Below the pieces are notes generated by a model that did no database searches, was not told the origin of the DNA, and saw only the letters and a list, made by a program, of their open reading frames with translations. DNA of 19,626 bases from JAGYLJ01 sp964383545 (lineage in GTDB: Bacteria; Patescibacteriota; Minisyncoccia; Phycocordibacterales; UBA12079). How positions within the stretch are numbered: the first letter of the stretch is position 1; each line of letters opens with the position of its first letter. Positions 8,141-16,026 of this stretch are shown here, piece after piece. A program made the translations under genes and the position numbers. The DNA lies in the NCBI GenBank assembly GCA_964383545.1, contig CAYLHD010000013.1, positions 1-19,626 of the forward strand, in the 5' to 3' direction.

Positions 8141-8620
8141 TTATTGACAACCTGCTTTTAAATTACCAATTGGACCAACAATTGAATTTATTCCCTTTTC
8201 TAATCCAGCTGAACCATATTCAAGATAGAAACAAATTTGAAAATCTTCTGTTCCTGCTCCAGCAGCACCAACATCATCACTTATACTATAAGCACAAGGT
8301 ACTGTTACCCCTGCAGCACAAGCTATAGCACTTTTAGAAGGATCAATATAAGTATCAAGCATACTTATATCCCCAGGACCTGTACAAGTTGAAGTTAATG
8401 CATCAGCCGACACACAACCAGCTAAAGCTACATTCCCTGTATCTGATTCAATAACCAAGAGTTTAGACATATCCTTCACATCCATTATTCTCCTAGCATC
8501 CCTAGCTTTTTCCCTAGCAGTTCCTAGAGAACTCAAAACGATCGCTGATAAAATTCCCATGATAGCTACAACGATAAGTAACTCAATTAGGGAAAAACCT
8601 TTTTGTTTATTTTTAAACAT
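8141..8620 (-). CDS. Type IV prepilin, candidate major pilin
   Basis: A 159-residue prepilin with leader MFKNKQKG and mature start FSLIELLIVVAIMGILSAIV, including Glu5. EKARDARRIMDVKDMSKLL follows the helix. The globular part is glycine- and alanine-rich with six cysteines. It is the first of three prepilins after pilC. It is the only one with its own promoter-like sequence (8796-8823) and a long structured leader, which fits a highly expressed, separately regulated subunit. The major-pilin role is inferred from position and regulation only. Confidence 0.88.
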   Translation of the reverse strand: MFKNKQKGFSLIELLIVVAIMGILSAIVLSSLGTAREKARDARRIMDVKDMSKLLVIESDTGNVALAGCVSADALTSTCTGPGDISMLDTYIDPSKSAIACAAGVTVPCAYSISDDVGAAGAGTEDFQICFYLEYGSAGLEKGINSIVGPIGNLKAGCQ

Positions 8621-8665
8621 AAAAATTAAATTAAAACTAATAAATTTATAATTAAACTAATAATA

Positions 8666-8788
8666 TAATATCAGATTAACATCTGATATTAGCTCCTCAG
8701 TTCGATAATTTAAAAACTTTACTTAAACCTTTTAAATTATTCTCACTTTACGTCGCTAATAAATTCGACAATTTATATTATATTATAA
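8666..8788 (-). promoter_or_regulatory. Structured 5' leader of the candidate major pilin
   Basis: The predicted leader holds three separate hairpins: 8666-8676/8681-8691 (11 bp, 4-nt loop), 8705-8715/8730-8740 (11 bp, 14-nt loop) and 8759-8765/8770-8776 (7 bp, loop CGAC). A GAGGAG at 8698-8693 precedes a three-codon frame (ATG at 8682, stop at 8671), which may be chance. No known riboswitch class is recognised. Confidence 0.4.
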
Positions 8789-8795
8789 TACTTGT

Positions 8796-8823
8796 ATTAT
8801 ATTAGACATTCTTTAATAATCAA
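8796..8823 (-). promoter_or_regulatory. Internal promoter before the pilin genes
   Basis: The minus strand carries TTGATT (8823-8818), a 16-bp spacer and TATAAT (8801-8796), a good sigma70-type match. It lies in the 238-bp gap between pilC and the first prepilin gene and would give a leader of about 170 nt. Confidence 0.6.
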
Positions 8824-8858
8824 AATCTAACAGGCTAAAAACAGTGGATAAACTATGC

Positions 8859-10064
8859 CTAAATAGCTGAAGAAATATTATAGATTGGCATTAATATTGC
8901 AGCCAACAATCCCCCAACACCTAAACCAAGCAAAACAATCATGGCTGGCTCAATCATACCAACCAACATATCAACAGCTCCTGTTACTTCTCTTTCATAA
9001 AATTTTGAAAGTGTTTCCAAAATGCTATTTAACTCACCTGTCTCTTCACCAACTTTAATCATCTGAATCATAATATTCGGAATTTCACCCTTATTTGTAA
9101 AAGAATTAGAAACTGAACTCCCTGTCTTTATTGCTTCAGCTGCATTTTTCAATAGATCTTCATATATGGCACTATCCACCACTGTTGCAGCCGTCTCAAC
9201 AGCTTTAACCACAGTAATACCACTGGCCAACATAGTATTCATATTTCCACAAATTCTAGACAAATACATTTTTTGATACAAATCACCTATATAAGGTACC
9301 GATAATTTAAATCTATCAATCGACAATCTCCCTGTCCTTGTTCGACTAAACCTAAAAAAGAAAAACCCTCCAATTACCAAAACTATTAAGAAGAACACTC
9401 CATAAGCAACGAAAAATTCACTTAGATTAATGACAACTCTGGTTAAAAATGGCAATTCCTGACCAACATCGGTTAAAATAGCGCTAATTTTTGGCACAAC
9501 CATTACTAACATTAAAATCATAACGGTGATGAAAACAATAATGACAAATACCGGATAAATCAAAGCATTCTTAGCTTTAGACATTAATTCATAACCCCTG
9601 TCTAAATGATCAGCTAAATACAAAAAAGTTTCATTTAAATTACCAGACTCTTCCCCAGACTTAACCATATTGACATAAAATTCTGAAAAAACCTTTGGGT
9701 GCTTGGATAAAGATACAGAAATTGAATTACCTCCTTGAATATCATCGGCAACCTGTTTTAAAGTCCTTCCTAATACAGGATTTTCTGCTTCATCAGATAA
9801 AAGACGAAAAACCCTTAAAGCAGAAACTTGAGCACCAAATAAAGTTGAAATCTGTTTAGAAAGAATAACAATATCCTTATTAGATACTCTCTCAAAAAAA
9901 GAAAAATTCATCCCTAGCAATCCTCCCTTCCCAACCTCTTGTATATAAGAAATAACAAATCCTCTATCCTGCAAAGAACTAATAGCTACATCCTCACTAA
10001 TAGCATCAATCTTGCCTTCTGTCTCATCACCATTTTTATTAACAATTTTATATTTAAATAACAT
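8859..10064 (-). CDS. pilC: Type IV pilus inner-membrane platform protein
   Basis: PilC is the polytopic membrane protein on which PilB and PilT act. The 401 residues match the family length. Two T2SSF domains are visible (about 66-189 and 268-391). Each holds the repeated motif GEE(S/T)GxL, at 137-143 and 339-345. Membrane segments lie at about 168-190, 218-238 and 372-394. The start is ATG, 8 bp after the pilT stop. The N-terminus MLFKYKIVNKNGDETEGKI is the usual cytoplasmic start. The order pilB-pilT-pilC is the classic one. Confidence 0.96.
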   Translation of the reverse strand: MLFKYKIVNKNGDETEGKIDAISEDVAISSLQDRGFVISYIQEVGKGGLLGMNFSFFERVSNKDIVILSKQISTLFGAQVSALRVFRLLSDEAENPVLGRTLKQVADDIQGGNSISVSLSKHPKVFSEFYVNMVKSGEESGNLNETFLYLADHLDRGYELMSKAKNALIYPVFVIIVFITVMILMLVMVVPKISAILTDVGQELPFLTRVVINLSEFFVAYGVFFLIVLVIGGFFFFRFSRTRTGRLSIDRFKLSVPYIGDLYQKMYLSRICGNMNTMLASGITVVKAVETAATVVDSAIYEDLLKNAAEAIKTGSSVSNSFTNKGEIPNIMIQMIKVGEETGELNSILETLSKFYEREVTGAVDMLVGMIEPAMIVLLGLGVGGLLAAILMPIYNISSAI

Positions 10065-10072
10065 ATTTTTTA

Positions 10073-11137
10073 TTATTGACCCAACATTCTATCTACACTA
10101 TTTGCTTGCACTGAATATTTTCTTGCATTCTCAATAGTTATTTCTCCTATTCTAACTAAATCAGCCAATGATTTCTCTAAAGTTATCATACCTTCTTTAG
10201 CTCCTGTCTCGATAACATGAGGAATCTCAAAAACTCTTCCTTCACGGATCAAATTAGATACCGCTTTATTCTTAATTAGTAGCTCATATGCTGGAATAAC
10301 ACCCCCAGATACTCTTGGAATTAATCTCTGTGAGAAAATACCTAACAAACTACCAGCTAATTGCATTCTTATCTGAGTTTGTTGCCCAGCTGGAAAAACA
10401 TCAATAATCCTATCAATAGTTTGAGCAGCATCGTTGGTATGTAAAGTTGAAAAAACTAAATGACCAGTTTCGGCTGCTGTTACAGAAGTAGCAATAGTCT
10501 CTAATCCTCTCATCTCTCCAATCATCAAAACATCAGCATCTTGTCTAAATACAGACCTTAAGGCAGTAGCAAAATCTTTCGTGTCTATCTTTACTTCTCT
10601 TTGATCAATAATTGACTTACCTCCTTCAAAAATATATTCAATAGGATCCTCAACTGTCATAATATGTTTAGGATCTTCTTTGTTAATAAGATCTATCATA
10701 GCAGCTAAAGTTGTAGTCTTACCGTTACCAACTGGTCCAACTACCAAGAAAAAACCTTGTTCCTTTCGAGTAAAAGTCTCTAAAATAGGCGGTAAATTTA
10801 ACTCGCTCAATGTCTTTATTTTTTTTGATATTAATCTTAAACTAACACCAACAGTTCCTTTACTAAAAAAACAATTACCTCTAAATCTAGCATCGTTAGA
10901 ACCATAAGAAAAATCTATTTCCTTTTCTTCCAAAAATTTTTCTCTATATTCAACATTTAATAACTCAGAAACCAAACCTAAAACATTTTCCTCGGTCAAC
11001 GGGTCAATTTTTTTTAAAAAAAACAAATCACCATGAACCCGAATAGCAGGACTGTAACCAACAGTAAGATGAATGTCAGAACCACCTTCTTCTGTAATAG
11101 TTTTTATTAAATTATCAAGTAATTTTTTGTAATCCAT
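10073..11137 (-). CDS. pilT: Pilus retraction ATPase
   Basis: PilT is the hexameric ATPase that drives pilus retraction (twitching, DNA uptake). The 354-residue protein has the N-terminal GGSDIHLTVG motif, Walker A GPVGNGKT (134-141), Asp box VEDPIE, Walker B ADVLMIGEMR (about 201-210) and His box TGHLVFSTLHTNDA. It also has AVSNLIREGR (292-301), a variant of the AIRNLIRE motif specific to PilT. The Walker A differs from the common GPTGSGKS but keeps the required residues. It follows pilB after 62 bp. Confidence 0.95.
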   Translation of the reverse strand: MDYKKLLDNLIKTITEEGGSDIHLTVGYSPAIRVHGDLFFLKKIDPLTEENVLGLVSELLNVEYREKFLEEKEIDFSYGSNDARFRGNCFFSKGTVGVSLRLISKKIKTLSELNLPPILETFTRKEQGFFLVVGPVGNGKTTTLAAMIDLINKEDPKHIMTVEDPIEYIFEGGKSIIDQREVKIDTKDFATALRSVFRQDADVLMIGEMRGLETIATSVTAAETGHLVFSTLHTNDAAQTIDRIIDVFPAGQQTQIRMQLAGSLLGIFSQRLIPRVSGGVIPAYELLIKNKAVSNLIREGRVFEIPHVIETGAKEGMITLEKSLADLVRIGEITIENARKYSVQANSVDRMLGQ

Positions 11138-11199
11138 TTTGTTATCTATATTTTAACTTTTAACCTTATAACTTTCAACTTTAAAATAGGCAAACTAAC

Positions 11200-12915
11200 C
11201 TATAACTTATTAGCTTCTTCAAATGGTATTATTTTTTTAAAAGCTTTTATCAAAGCATCTTCTTTCATTGTAAGCATTCCTTTTGATCTTACTAAGTTTT
11301 CTATATCAGCGTTAACTGGATTTTTTAAAATAATTTCCTCCAACCCCTTACTCATCTCAATAACCTCAAAAACACCTGTTCTACCCTTCAAACCTTGCGG
11401 ATTATCCTCTGTCGGGGTTGCTTCCAACACTGTATCAGGAAAGTTTATCTCATTCTTAAATTCCAAAGGAAGACTATTAAACTCTTTATCAATTATCATT
11501 TTAATACTATCCGCCACAGGAATTTCCTTACCTGAACCAGGAGATAAAGTCCTAACCAAACGCTGTGCCACAGCCACTGATAAAGTTGGAGCAATTAAAA
11601 AAGGATCGACGTCCATTTCAATCAACCTAGGAATAACACCAGCGGCATCGTTAGTGTGAATAGTTGAAAAAACTAAATGACCGGTCAAAGCAGCTTGAAC
11701 AGCTAAACTAGCAGTTTCCTTATCTCGAATCTCCCCCACCATAATAACGTCAGGATCTTGCCTTAATGTTGTTCTTAAACCACTAGCAAATGTGTAACCA
11801 ATATCAGCTCTCACTTGAGATTGACTAACACCAACAACGTTCAATTCAACTGGATCTTCCAAACTCAAAACATTTTTACTAACCCGATCAATTTCATGCA
11901 AAATAGAGTAAAGAGTAGTTGTCTTACCTGAACCAGTTGGACCAGAGATCAAAATCATTCCATGAGGTCTCTCAATAGCTTTCATTATTATGGAATAATT
12001 CTTTTCACTTAACCCAGAATCTTTCAGGCGAGTTACTCCTTTTTCTGTTTCTAGAAGTCTCATCACCACCTTTTCTCCATAATATGCAGGAAAAGTTGAA
12101 ACTCTAAAATCAACTTTACTACCGTTAATCTTTGCTGAAAAACGTCCATCTTGAGGTTTTCTCTTTTCATCTAAACGCATTCTTGAAAGAATCTTAATTC
12201 TTGCTACCAAAGCATCGTGAACTTTTACTGGCAAGACCAATCTAATATCAAGAACTCCATCAACTCTGAACCTTACTTGTACTTTTTCACCGGTATGTTC
12301 AATATGAATATCTGAAGCACCATCTTCTGACGCATAACGCAAAATTGTCGCAACAATTTTAGTAACCGGAGCATCTTCAACAATCGTCGCGTCATTACTT
12401 TCCTTAACTTTAGATACAGCTTCACTAATTTTAATTTCCTCTTCATCCAAATCAAGTTCTAACTCAGTCAAAGCTTGAGAAACTTCACCACTTAAACCTT
12501 TATAACCTTCCAAAGCCATTTTGAAATCATTTTCATTGATTATAAAAAGTTTATAAGGTAAACCAATCTTAGAAGAAATAAACTGTAAAGCATCCCTTGC
12601 CTCAATATTACTAGGATCTATAATCCCAACTTCTAAAAAACCATCCACTACTCCGATAGGAACAATCTTATAATGTAAAACTGACTTTTCAGGAATATAC
12701 TTGAGAGTTTTATTAGAAAAATTCTCAATTGTTAATTTTTTTACTGGTAATTTATAAAACTCTTCTTTGGCTTTATCTATTTCACCTTGGGAAATACCAC
12801 TTTCTAAAAGAGCTTTGTCCAAACCATCTTTAGATAAAGAAAATTCCTTCTTGAGTTTTTTCTCTTGACCAGAATCGATTATATTATTTTTTACTAAAAT
12901 ATCTAAAAAAGACAT
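11200..12915 (-). CDS. pilB: Pilus extension ATPase
   Basis: PilB is the hexameric ATPase that powers pilus polymerisation. Layout of the 571 residues: T2SSE N-terminal domain (about 10-150), SDIHIEH at 201-207, Walker A GPTGSGKTT (325-333), Asp box LEDPVE (352-357), Walker B DPDVIMVGEIRD (387-398) and His box TGHLVFSTIHTNDA (411-424). The GRTGVFEV segment at 511-518 marks the C-terminal subdomain. Most PilB/GspE proteins have a zinc-binding tetracysteine just before this point. Here there is no cysteine anywhere in the protein, and the segment is replaced by a loop (about 470-510). It is followed by pilT, so extension and retraction motors are co-transcribed. Confidence 0.96.
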   Translation of the reverse strand: MSFLDILVKNNIIDSGQEKKLKKEFSLSKDGLDKALLESGISQGEIDKAKEEFYKLPVKKLTIENFSNKTLKYIPEKSVLHYKIVPIGVVDGFLEVGIIDPSNIEARDALQFISSKIGLPYKLFIINENDFKMALEGYKGLSGEVSQALTELELDLDEEEIKISEAVSKVKESNDATIVEDAPVTKIVATILRYASEDGASDIHIEHTGEKVQVRFRVDGVLDIRLVLPVKVHDALVARIKILSRMRLDEKRKPQDGRFSAKINGSKVDFRVSTFPAYYGEKVVMRLLETEKGVTRLKDSGLSEKNYSIIMKAIERPHGMILISGPTGSGKTTTLYSILHEIDRVSKNVLSLEDPVELNVVGVSQSQVRADIGYTFASGLRTTLRQDPDVIMVGEIRDKETASLAVQAALTGHLVFSTIHTNDAAGVIPRLIEMDVDPFLIAPTLSVAVAQRLVRTLSPGSGKEIPVADSIKMIIDKEFNSLPLEFKNEINFPDTVLEATPTEDNPQGLKGRTGVFEVIEMSKGLEEIILKNPVNADIENLVRSKGMLTMKEDALIKAFKKIIPFEEANKL

Positions 12916-12988
12916 ATTTATTTAAACATTACCAACTCAACTAAAGTTTCTTTAAAAACATAAAAAATCTTCGTCTCTCGTAATTTGA

Positions 12989-13627
12989 TTATTGATTCAT
13001 CAACTCGTAAAGATCCCCTTCACAGTTACTCATATCTTTTACAGCTTCATCGAATTTATTAGTATTATCATATAAACAAACCATTTCCTTACCTATCCAA
13101 TCCTTATTAGGATTTTCAATAAACTTAGACTTAACCTGACATAAACCATTTTTAATCCCTATAATTTCATAACGATAAACTAACTTCTGACCAATTAGTC
13201 CACTAACACCATCCACTTCTAGATTAATAGTCGAAGGACTACAACTTGAAAAACTTTTTTCAAAACAAGCTTCATCTTGACAATTAATCACTCCTGACCC
13301 GACATCTACACCAATATATTGACCGTCAGTTCCAATTTCAGCAAAAGGATTATTACGACCAATTGGCTGTTCCATAATATCCATACTAAAATCTTCTAAG
13401 GATAAGAAAGCTTTATCTAAAAAAATATCTTCATCCAAAGTCAAAGTCCTTAATTCAGAAAGTATCTGCAAAGTTTCTTCCCCAACATCAGAAATACTGT
13501 TACCAGAAGAAGACAGTTGAGAAACAGAAGTTGCTGCCCCAGCCCAAAGTTGATAAGCAAAAAAACAAACAAGAATTAGACCTATGCTTAAAAATATATT
13601 TTTTTTATTTTTTTTATTTTTTGACAT
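12989..13627 (-). CDS. PilP-like pilus protein with a Cys-rich C-terminal domain
   Basis: A 212-residue protein with a basic N-terminus, one membrane segment (about 11-31) and an extracytoplasmic remainder. Residues 60-95 (LDEDIFLD...LEDF...QPIGRNNPF) resemble the PilP-like linker that contacts PilO, including the GRNNPF motif. The C-terminal half (about 105-212) has six cysteines (116, 121, 129, 163, 184, 202). Its pattern CQDEACF...C is met in small exported proteins of Patescibacteria. Position after pilO and before pilB is where pilP sits in classic pilMNOPQ loci. No pilQ follows. I infer a PilP-like alignment role; the C-terminal domain has no known function. Confidence 0.65.
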   Translation of the reverse strand: MSKNKKNKKNIFLSIGLILVCFFAYQLWAGAATSVSQLSSSGNSISDVGEETLQILSELRTLTLDEDIFLDKAFLSLEDFSMDIMEQPIGRNNPFAEIGTDGQYIGVDVGSGVINCQDEACFEKSFSSCSPSTINLEVDGVSGLIGQKLVYRYEIIGIKNGLCQVKSKFIENPNKDWIGKEMVCLYDNTNKFDEAVKDMSNCEGDLYELMNQ

Positions 13628-13631
13628 AAAA

Positions 13632-14177
13632 CTATTTTAACCAATATGTTTTTATTCTCATGGTATGTTTATAAGCTCCTTCTGCACCAGGATTCAAACT
13701 ATATCCTATTATATCTACAATTCTTAAACTATTACCTAAATCTTTAATAAACTTAATAAAATTATCGTAATCAGCTTCAATAACAAACTCTAAACCAATT
13801 GACTCATATCCATTTGTATTAGGACCAAGGCTACCTTTACTTTCACCTTCTCCTGTTGCTGAACTTACATCAATACTTCTTATCATACCTCCATTTTTTA
13901 CAGCAATTTGATTTATTTCCATAATCAATCTTACATTATCAATACAATCTGGTAATATTTTTTCAAGTCTATAAATATTATCTTCAGAAAAAGTATTATA
14001 TTTACTTAAAAGTTCACCCCTTATTGACCTTAACTCTTTTGATTTAGTTAAAGCATCATCGTATTCCTCTTGTTTAACTCTTAAATCACCAACCTCCTTA
14101 TAAACAGGATCAATGTAAGAGAAGAATAATCCTCCTGATAATATTATTAAAAATAATGGTATAAAAAATTTAGTCAT
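13632..14177 (-). CDS. pilO: PilO-like inner-membrane alignment protein
   Basis: PilO pairs with PilN to form a bitopic membrane complex that links PilM to the rest of the machine. The 181-residue protein has one N-terminal membrane helix (about 3-21). A coiled-coil-prone stretch follows (YKEVGDLRVKQEEYDDALTKSKELRS). The C-terminal part is a ferredoxin-like domain (YESIGLEFVIEADYDNFIKFIKDLGNSLRIVDIIGYSL) of the PilO type. It begins 2 nt after the pilN stop codon and ends 4 bp before the PilP-like gene. Sequence similarity of PilO proteins is low, so the call rests on topology, fold pattern and gene order. Confidence 0.82.
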   Translation of the reverse strand: MTKFFIPLFLIILSGGLFFSYIDPVYKEVGDLRVKQEEYDDALTKSKELRSIRGELLSKYNTFSEDNIYRLEKILPDCIDNVRLIMEINQIAVKNGGMIRSIDVSSATGEGESKGSLGPNTNGYESIGLEFVIEADYDNFIKFIKDLGNSLRIVDIIGYSLNPGAEGAYKHTMRIKTYWLK

Positions 14178-14179
14178 TT

Positions 14180-14746
14180 TTATTCTAAACTACTTCTATA
14201 TGAAAATAAGAGTGAATCAATCTTAGAACTAACTTCAAAGACCACACCACCATCAGTACCCACTCCTAACCCAGAAAAAATTAATTCACTCATATTTTTA
14301 TCTTTTCCAAAAACATCAGATTGCAACGCAATGGTAGAATAAGAATCAGCTGACCCTTTCATGGAAATATCCCAACCATCTTCTGTTGGTGAAAAATCTA
14401 ATTTTCCAAATCTAACATTCTGTAATGTATTTTTCTCTAACATTTCAAAAAATGAAACCAAGGTCATATGTTTATTTAATATATCAACTGAAGCATTAAT
14501 TCTTTTATCAATTCGACTCAATTCTTTAATGATTTCTTTTTCTAAACTACCTTTCTCTCTTTCCAAAGTTTCGGCCATAACTTCTATTTCACTTTCAAGA
14601 TAACGGTTATATAAAAACACAACTCCTGTTGCTAAAATAGTTAAAACAAAAACTGTTGTAGCAATGCCCATCATCAAACCACCATAATTTTTCTTATTAG
14701 TATTTCTCTTTGAGTAAGTTTTTTTAGGAATAAAAGATGTTTGCAT
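14180..14746 (-). CDS. pilN: PilN-like inner-membrane alignment protein
   Basis: A 188-residue bitopic protein: short cytoplasmic N-terminus (MQTSFIPKKTYSKRNTNKKN), one membrane helix (about 23-46), a charged coiled coil (about 50-90) and a small alpha/beta domain. PilN normally binds PilM through an N-terminal motif of INLLP type. Here the matching place reads SFIPKK, so the contact must differ or be degenerate. It lies between pilM and pilO. It has its own -10-like box 7 nt upstream (14754-14759), so it may also be expressed separately from pilM. The call rests on order and topology. Confidence 0.82.
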   Translation of the reverse strand: MQTSFIPKKTYSKRNTNKKNYGGLMMGIATTVFVLTILATGVVFLYNRYLESEIEVMAETLEREKGSLEKEIIKELSRIDKRINASVDILNKHMTLVSFFEMLEKNTLQNVRFGKLDFSPTEDGWDISMKGSADSYSTIALQSDVFGKDKNMSELIFSGLGVGTDGGVVFEVSSKIDSLLFSYRSSLE

Positions 14747-14753
14747 TAGTATT

Positions 14754-14759
14754 ATTATA
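14754..14759 (-). promoter_or_regulatory. -10 box before pilN (possible leaderless start)
   Basis: TATAAT on the minus strand, preceded directly by TG, with 7 nt to the pilN ATG. It sits in the 79-bp pilM-pilN gap. No good -35 box is seen. An internal promoter that starts a leaderless mRNA is likely but not certain. Confidence 0.45.
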
Positions 14760-14825
14760 CATCAAAAAATAAACGTCTCACACAAAAAAAATAAAAAACT
14801 GTGGATACTTTTATCTTAAGTTTAT

Positions 14826-16001
14826 TTACTTACCTAAACCTCTCAAAGCTAAACCTACAGCTACAGCAAATTCTGGACCAATTTCTTTTAAAGTGTCATC
14901 CAAAAAAGCTGGAGTCTTTATGCTTCCAAATGGATTAGCAACAGTTGATTCAATCTCTAAATTTTTCGAAGCATAATCCGTTAAACCTTTAATAACAGAA
15001 CCTCCTCCTGTAAAAATTAAATTACTTATATTTTTGTTATGTTCGTTCTGATAACCAATTAAGACATCTGAAACACTCTCAAAAATATATTTAAGATTAG
15101 TCAAAACTATATCGGAAACTTCCTTATCCAACCCTTCTCCTGATAAGCCTATTCCCCTTTTCTTCTCCTCTGCTTTTTCTGTAGAAATCCCCATTGACCT
15201 TGCAATAGCTGCTGTAATATCTTGTGAACCACGGTTAATAATATGTGATTTCCTTACAATTCCATATTCCACAATATATAATTTAGTCACACCGGAACCA
15301 ATATCGAGTACTGCTACTGTTCCTGTATTATGCCCAACTATGGAACGAATAGTACTAAAGATTTCTATTTCTAAAAACTCTAAACCTAACTTGGCATTCC
15401 GTACAATATCCTTATACCTTTCAACTGCATTTTTATGGATAGCCACTACAAAAATCTTTGTTTTATTCTTTCTATTCTTTTTCTCTTTCTGAGATTTCTC
15501 ATCATTAACAGCTGATCTTTGGTCCTCCAAAGGATCCTGTCCATCTATAAATAAATTATCTTCTGGAACAACCCTCCAATCAAGAGTTACCTCAGAAACA
15601 GGCACAGGAATAAATCTTCGGGCTTCAATTGGAACAATCTTTCTTAACTGTTCCTTCGAAACCTTGGGGACTTCCATCTCAAAAATTAAACTAGAATTAA
15701 GTGGTATAGAAACACCACAAGTCGTGACATTAACAGTCGATTCTTTTAATAAATCTAAGATAGCTCCGCTAATTTGTTTATTAGTTAAGTTAGTTGCCTT
15801 ACCTTCCTCCAAATTAGCATAAGGACCAAGCGATAGTTCACCATAAGTCTCAAGTACAGCTGTTCCTTTACTTTTTTTTAGCTGAACAATTTTTATGGCA
15901 GAAATACCAATATCCAAACCTAAAAAACTTTCCTCCTTTTTTTTGAATAATTTTGAAAGAGAAAAACCACCTCCTATTCTACCTAAGATATTGTCTAACA
16001 T
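14826..16001 (-). CDS. pilM: Actin-like pilus assembly ATPase
   Basis: PilM is the cytoplasmic actin-fold protein that binds the PilN tail and docks the motor ring. The 391-residue protein has the actin-fold nucleotide motifs: FLGLDIGISAIKIVQL (phosphate 1, 26-41), VAVLDIGSGVTKLYIV (phosphate 2, 229-244) and NLIFTGGGSVIKGL (adenosine site, 327-340). It is longer than the usual ~350 residues because of a lysine- and acid-rich insertion at about 150-182 and an N-terminal extension of about 25 residues. It leads the large pilus operon from a promoter shared in opposite orientation with comFC. Confidence 0.95.
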   Translation of the reverse strand: MLDNILGRIGGGFSLSKLFKKKEESFLGLDIGISAIKIVQLKKSKGTAVLETYGELSLGPYANLEEGKATNLTNKQISGAILDLLKESTVNVTTCGVSIPLNSSLIFEMEVPKVSKEQLRKIVPIEARRFIPVPVSEVTLDWRVVPEDNLFIDGQDPLEDQRSAVNDEKSQKEKKNRKNKTKIFVVAIHKNAVERYKDIVRNAKLGLEFLEIEIFSTIRSIVGHNTGTVAVLDIGSGVTKLYIVEYGIVRKSHIINRGSQDITAAIARSMGISTEKAEEKKRGIGLSGEGLDKEVSDIVLTNLKYIFESVSDVLIGYQNEHNKNISNLIFTGGGSVIKGLTDYASKNLEIESTVANPFGSIKTPAFLDDTLKEIGPEFAVAVGLALRGLGK

Positions 16002-16009
16002 TGTTGTGT

Positions 16010-16018
16010 ATTATATCA
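16010..16018 (-). promoter_or_regulatory. Extended -10 promoter of pilM
   Basis: The minus strand reads TGATATAAT, then 8 nt, then the pilM ATG at 16001. It overlaps the likely -10 of the divergent comFC gene (16014-16019 on the plus strand). Confidence 0.6.
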
Positions 16019-16019
16019 T
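16014..16019 (+). promoter_or_regulatory. Likely -10 box of comFC
   Basis: TATCAT (5 of 6 consensus bases) lies 7 nt before the comFC ATG at 16027, the same geometry as the other leaderless starts in this window. TATTAT at 16009-16014 is an alternative. Confidence 0.4.
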
Positions 16020-16026
16020 ATATCAA

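Noticed and set aside
8671..8682. Three-codon leader ORF with a GAGGAG site before the pilin
   Set aside because: Too short to tell from chance, spacing of 10 nt is long, and it lies inside a hairpin. Mentioned only in the leader entry.
12273..12455. 60-residue frame within pilB
   Set aside because: Same strand, different frame, low-complexity lysine/leucine composition; a shadow of pilB.
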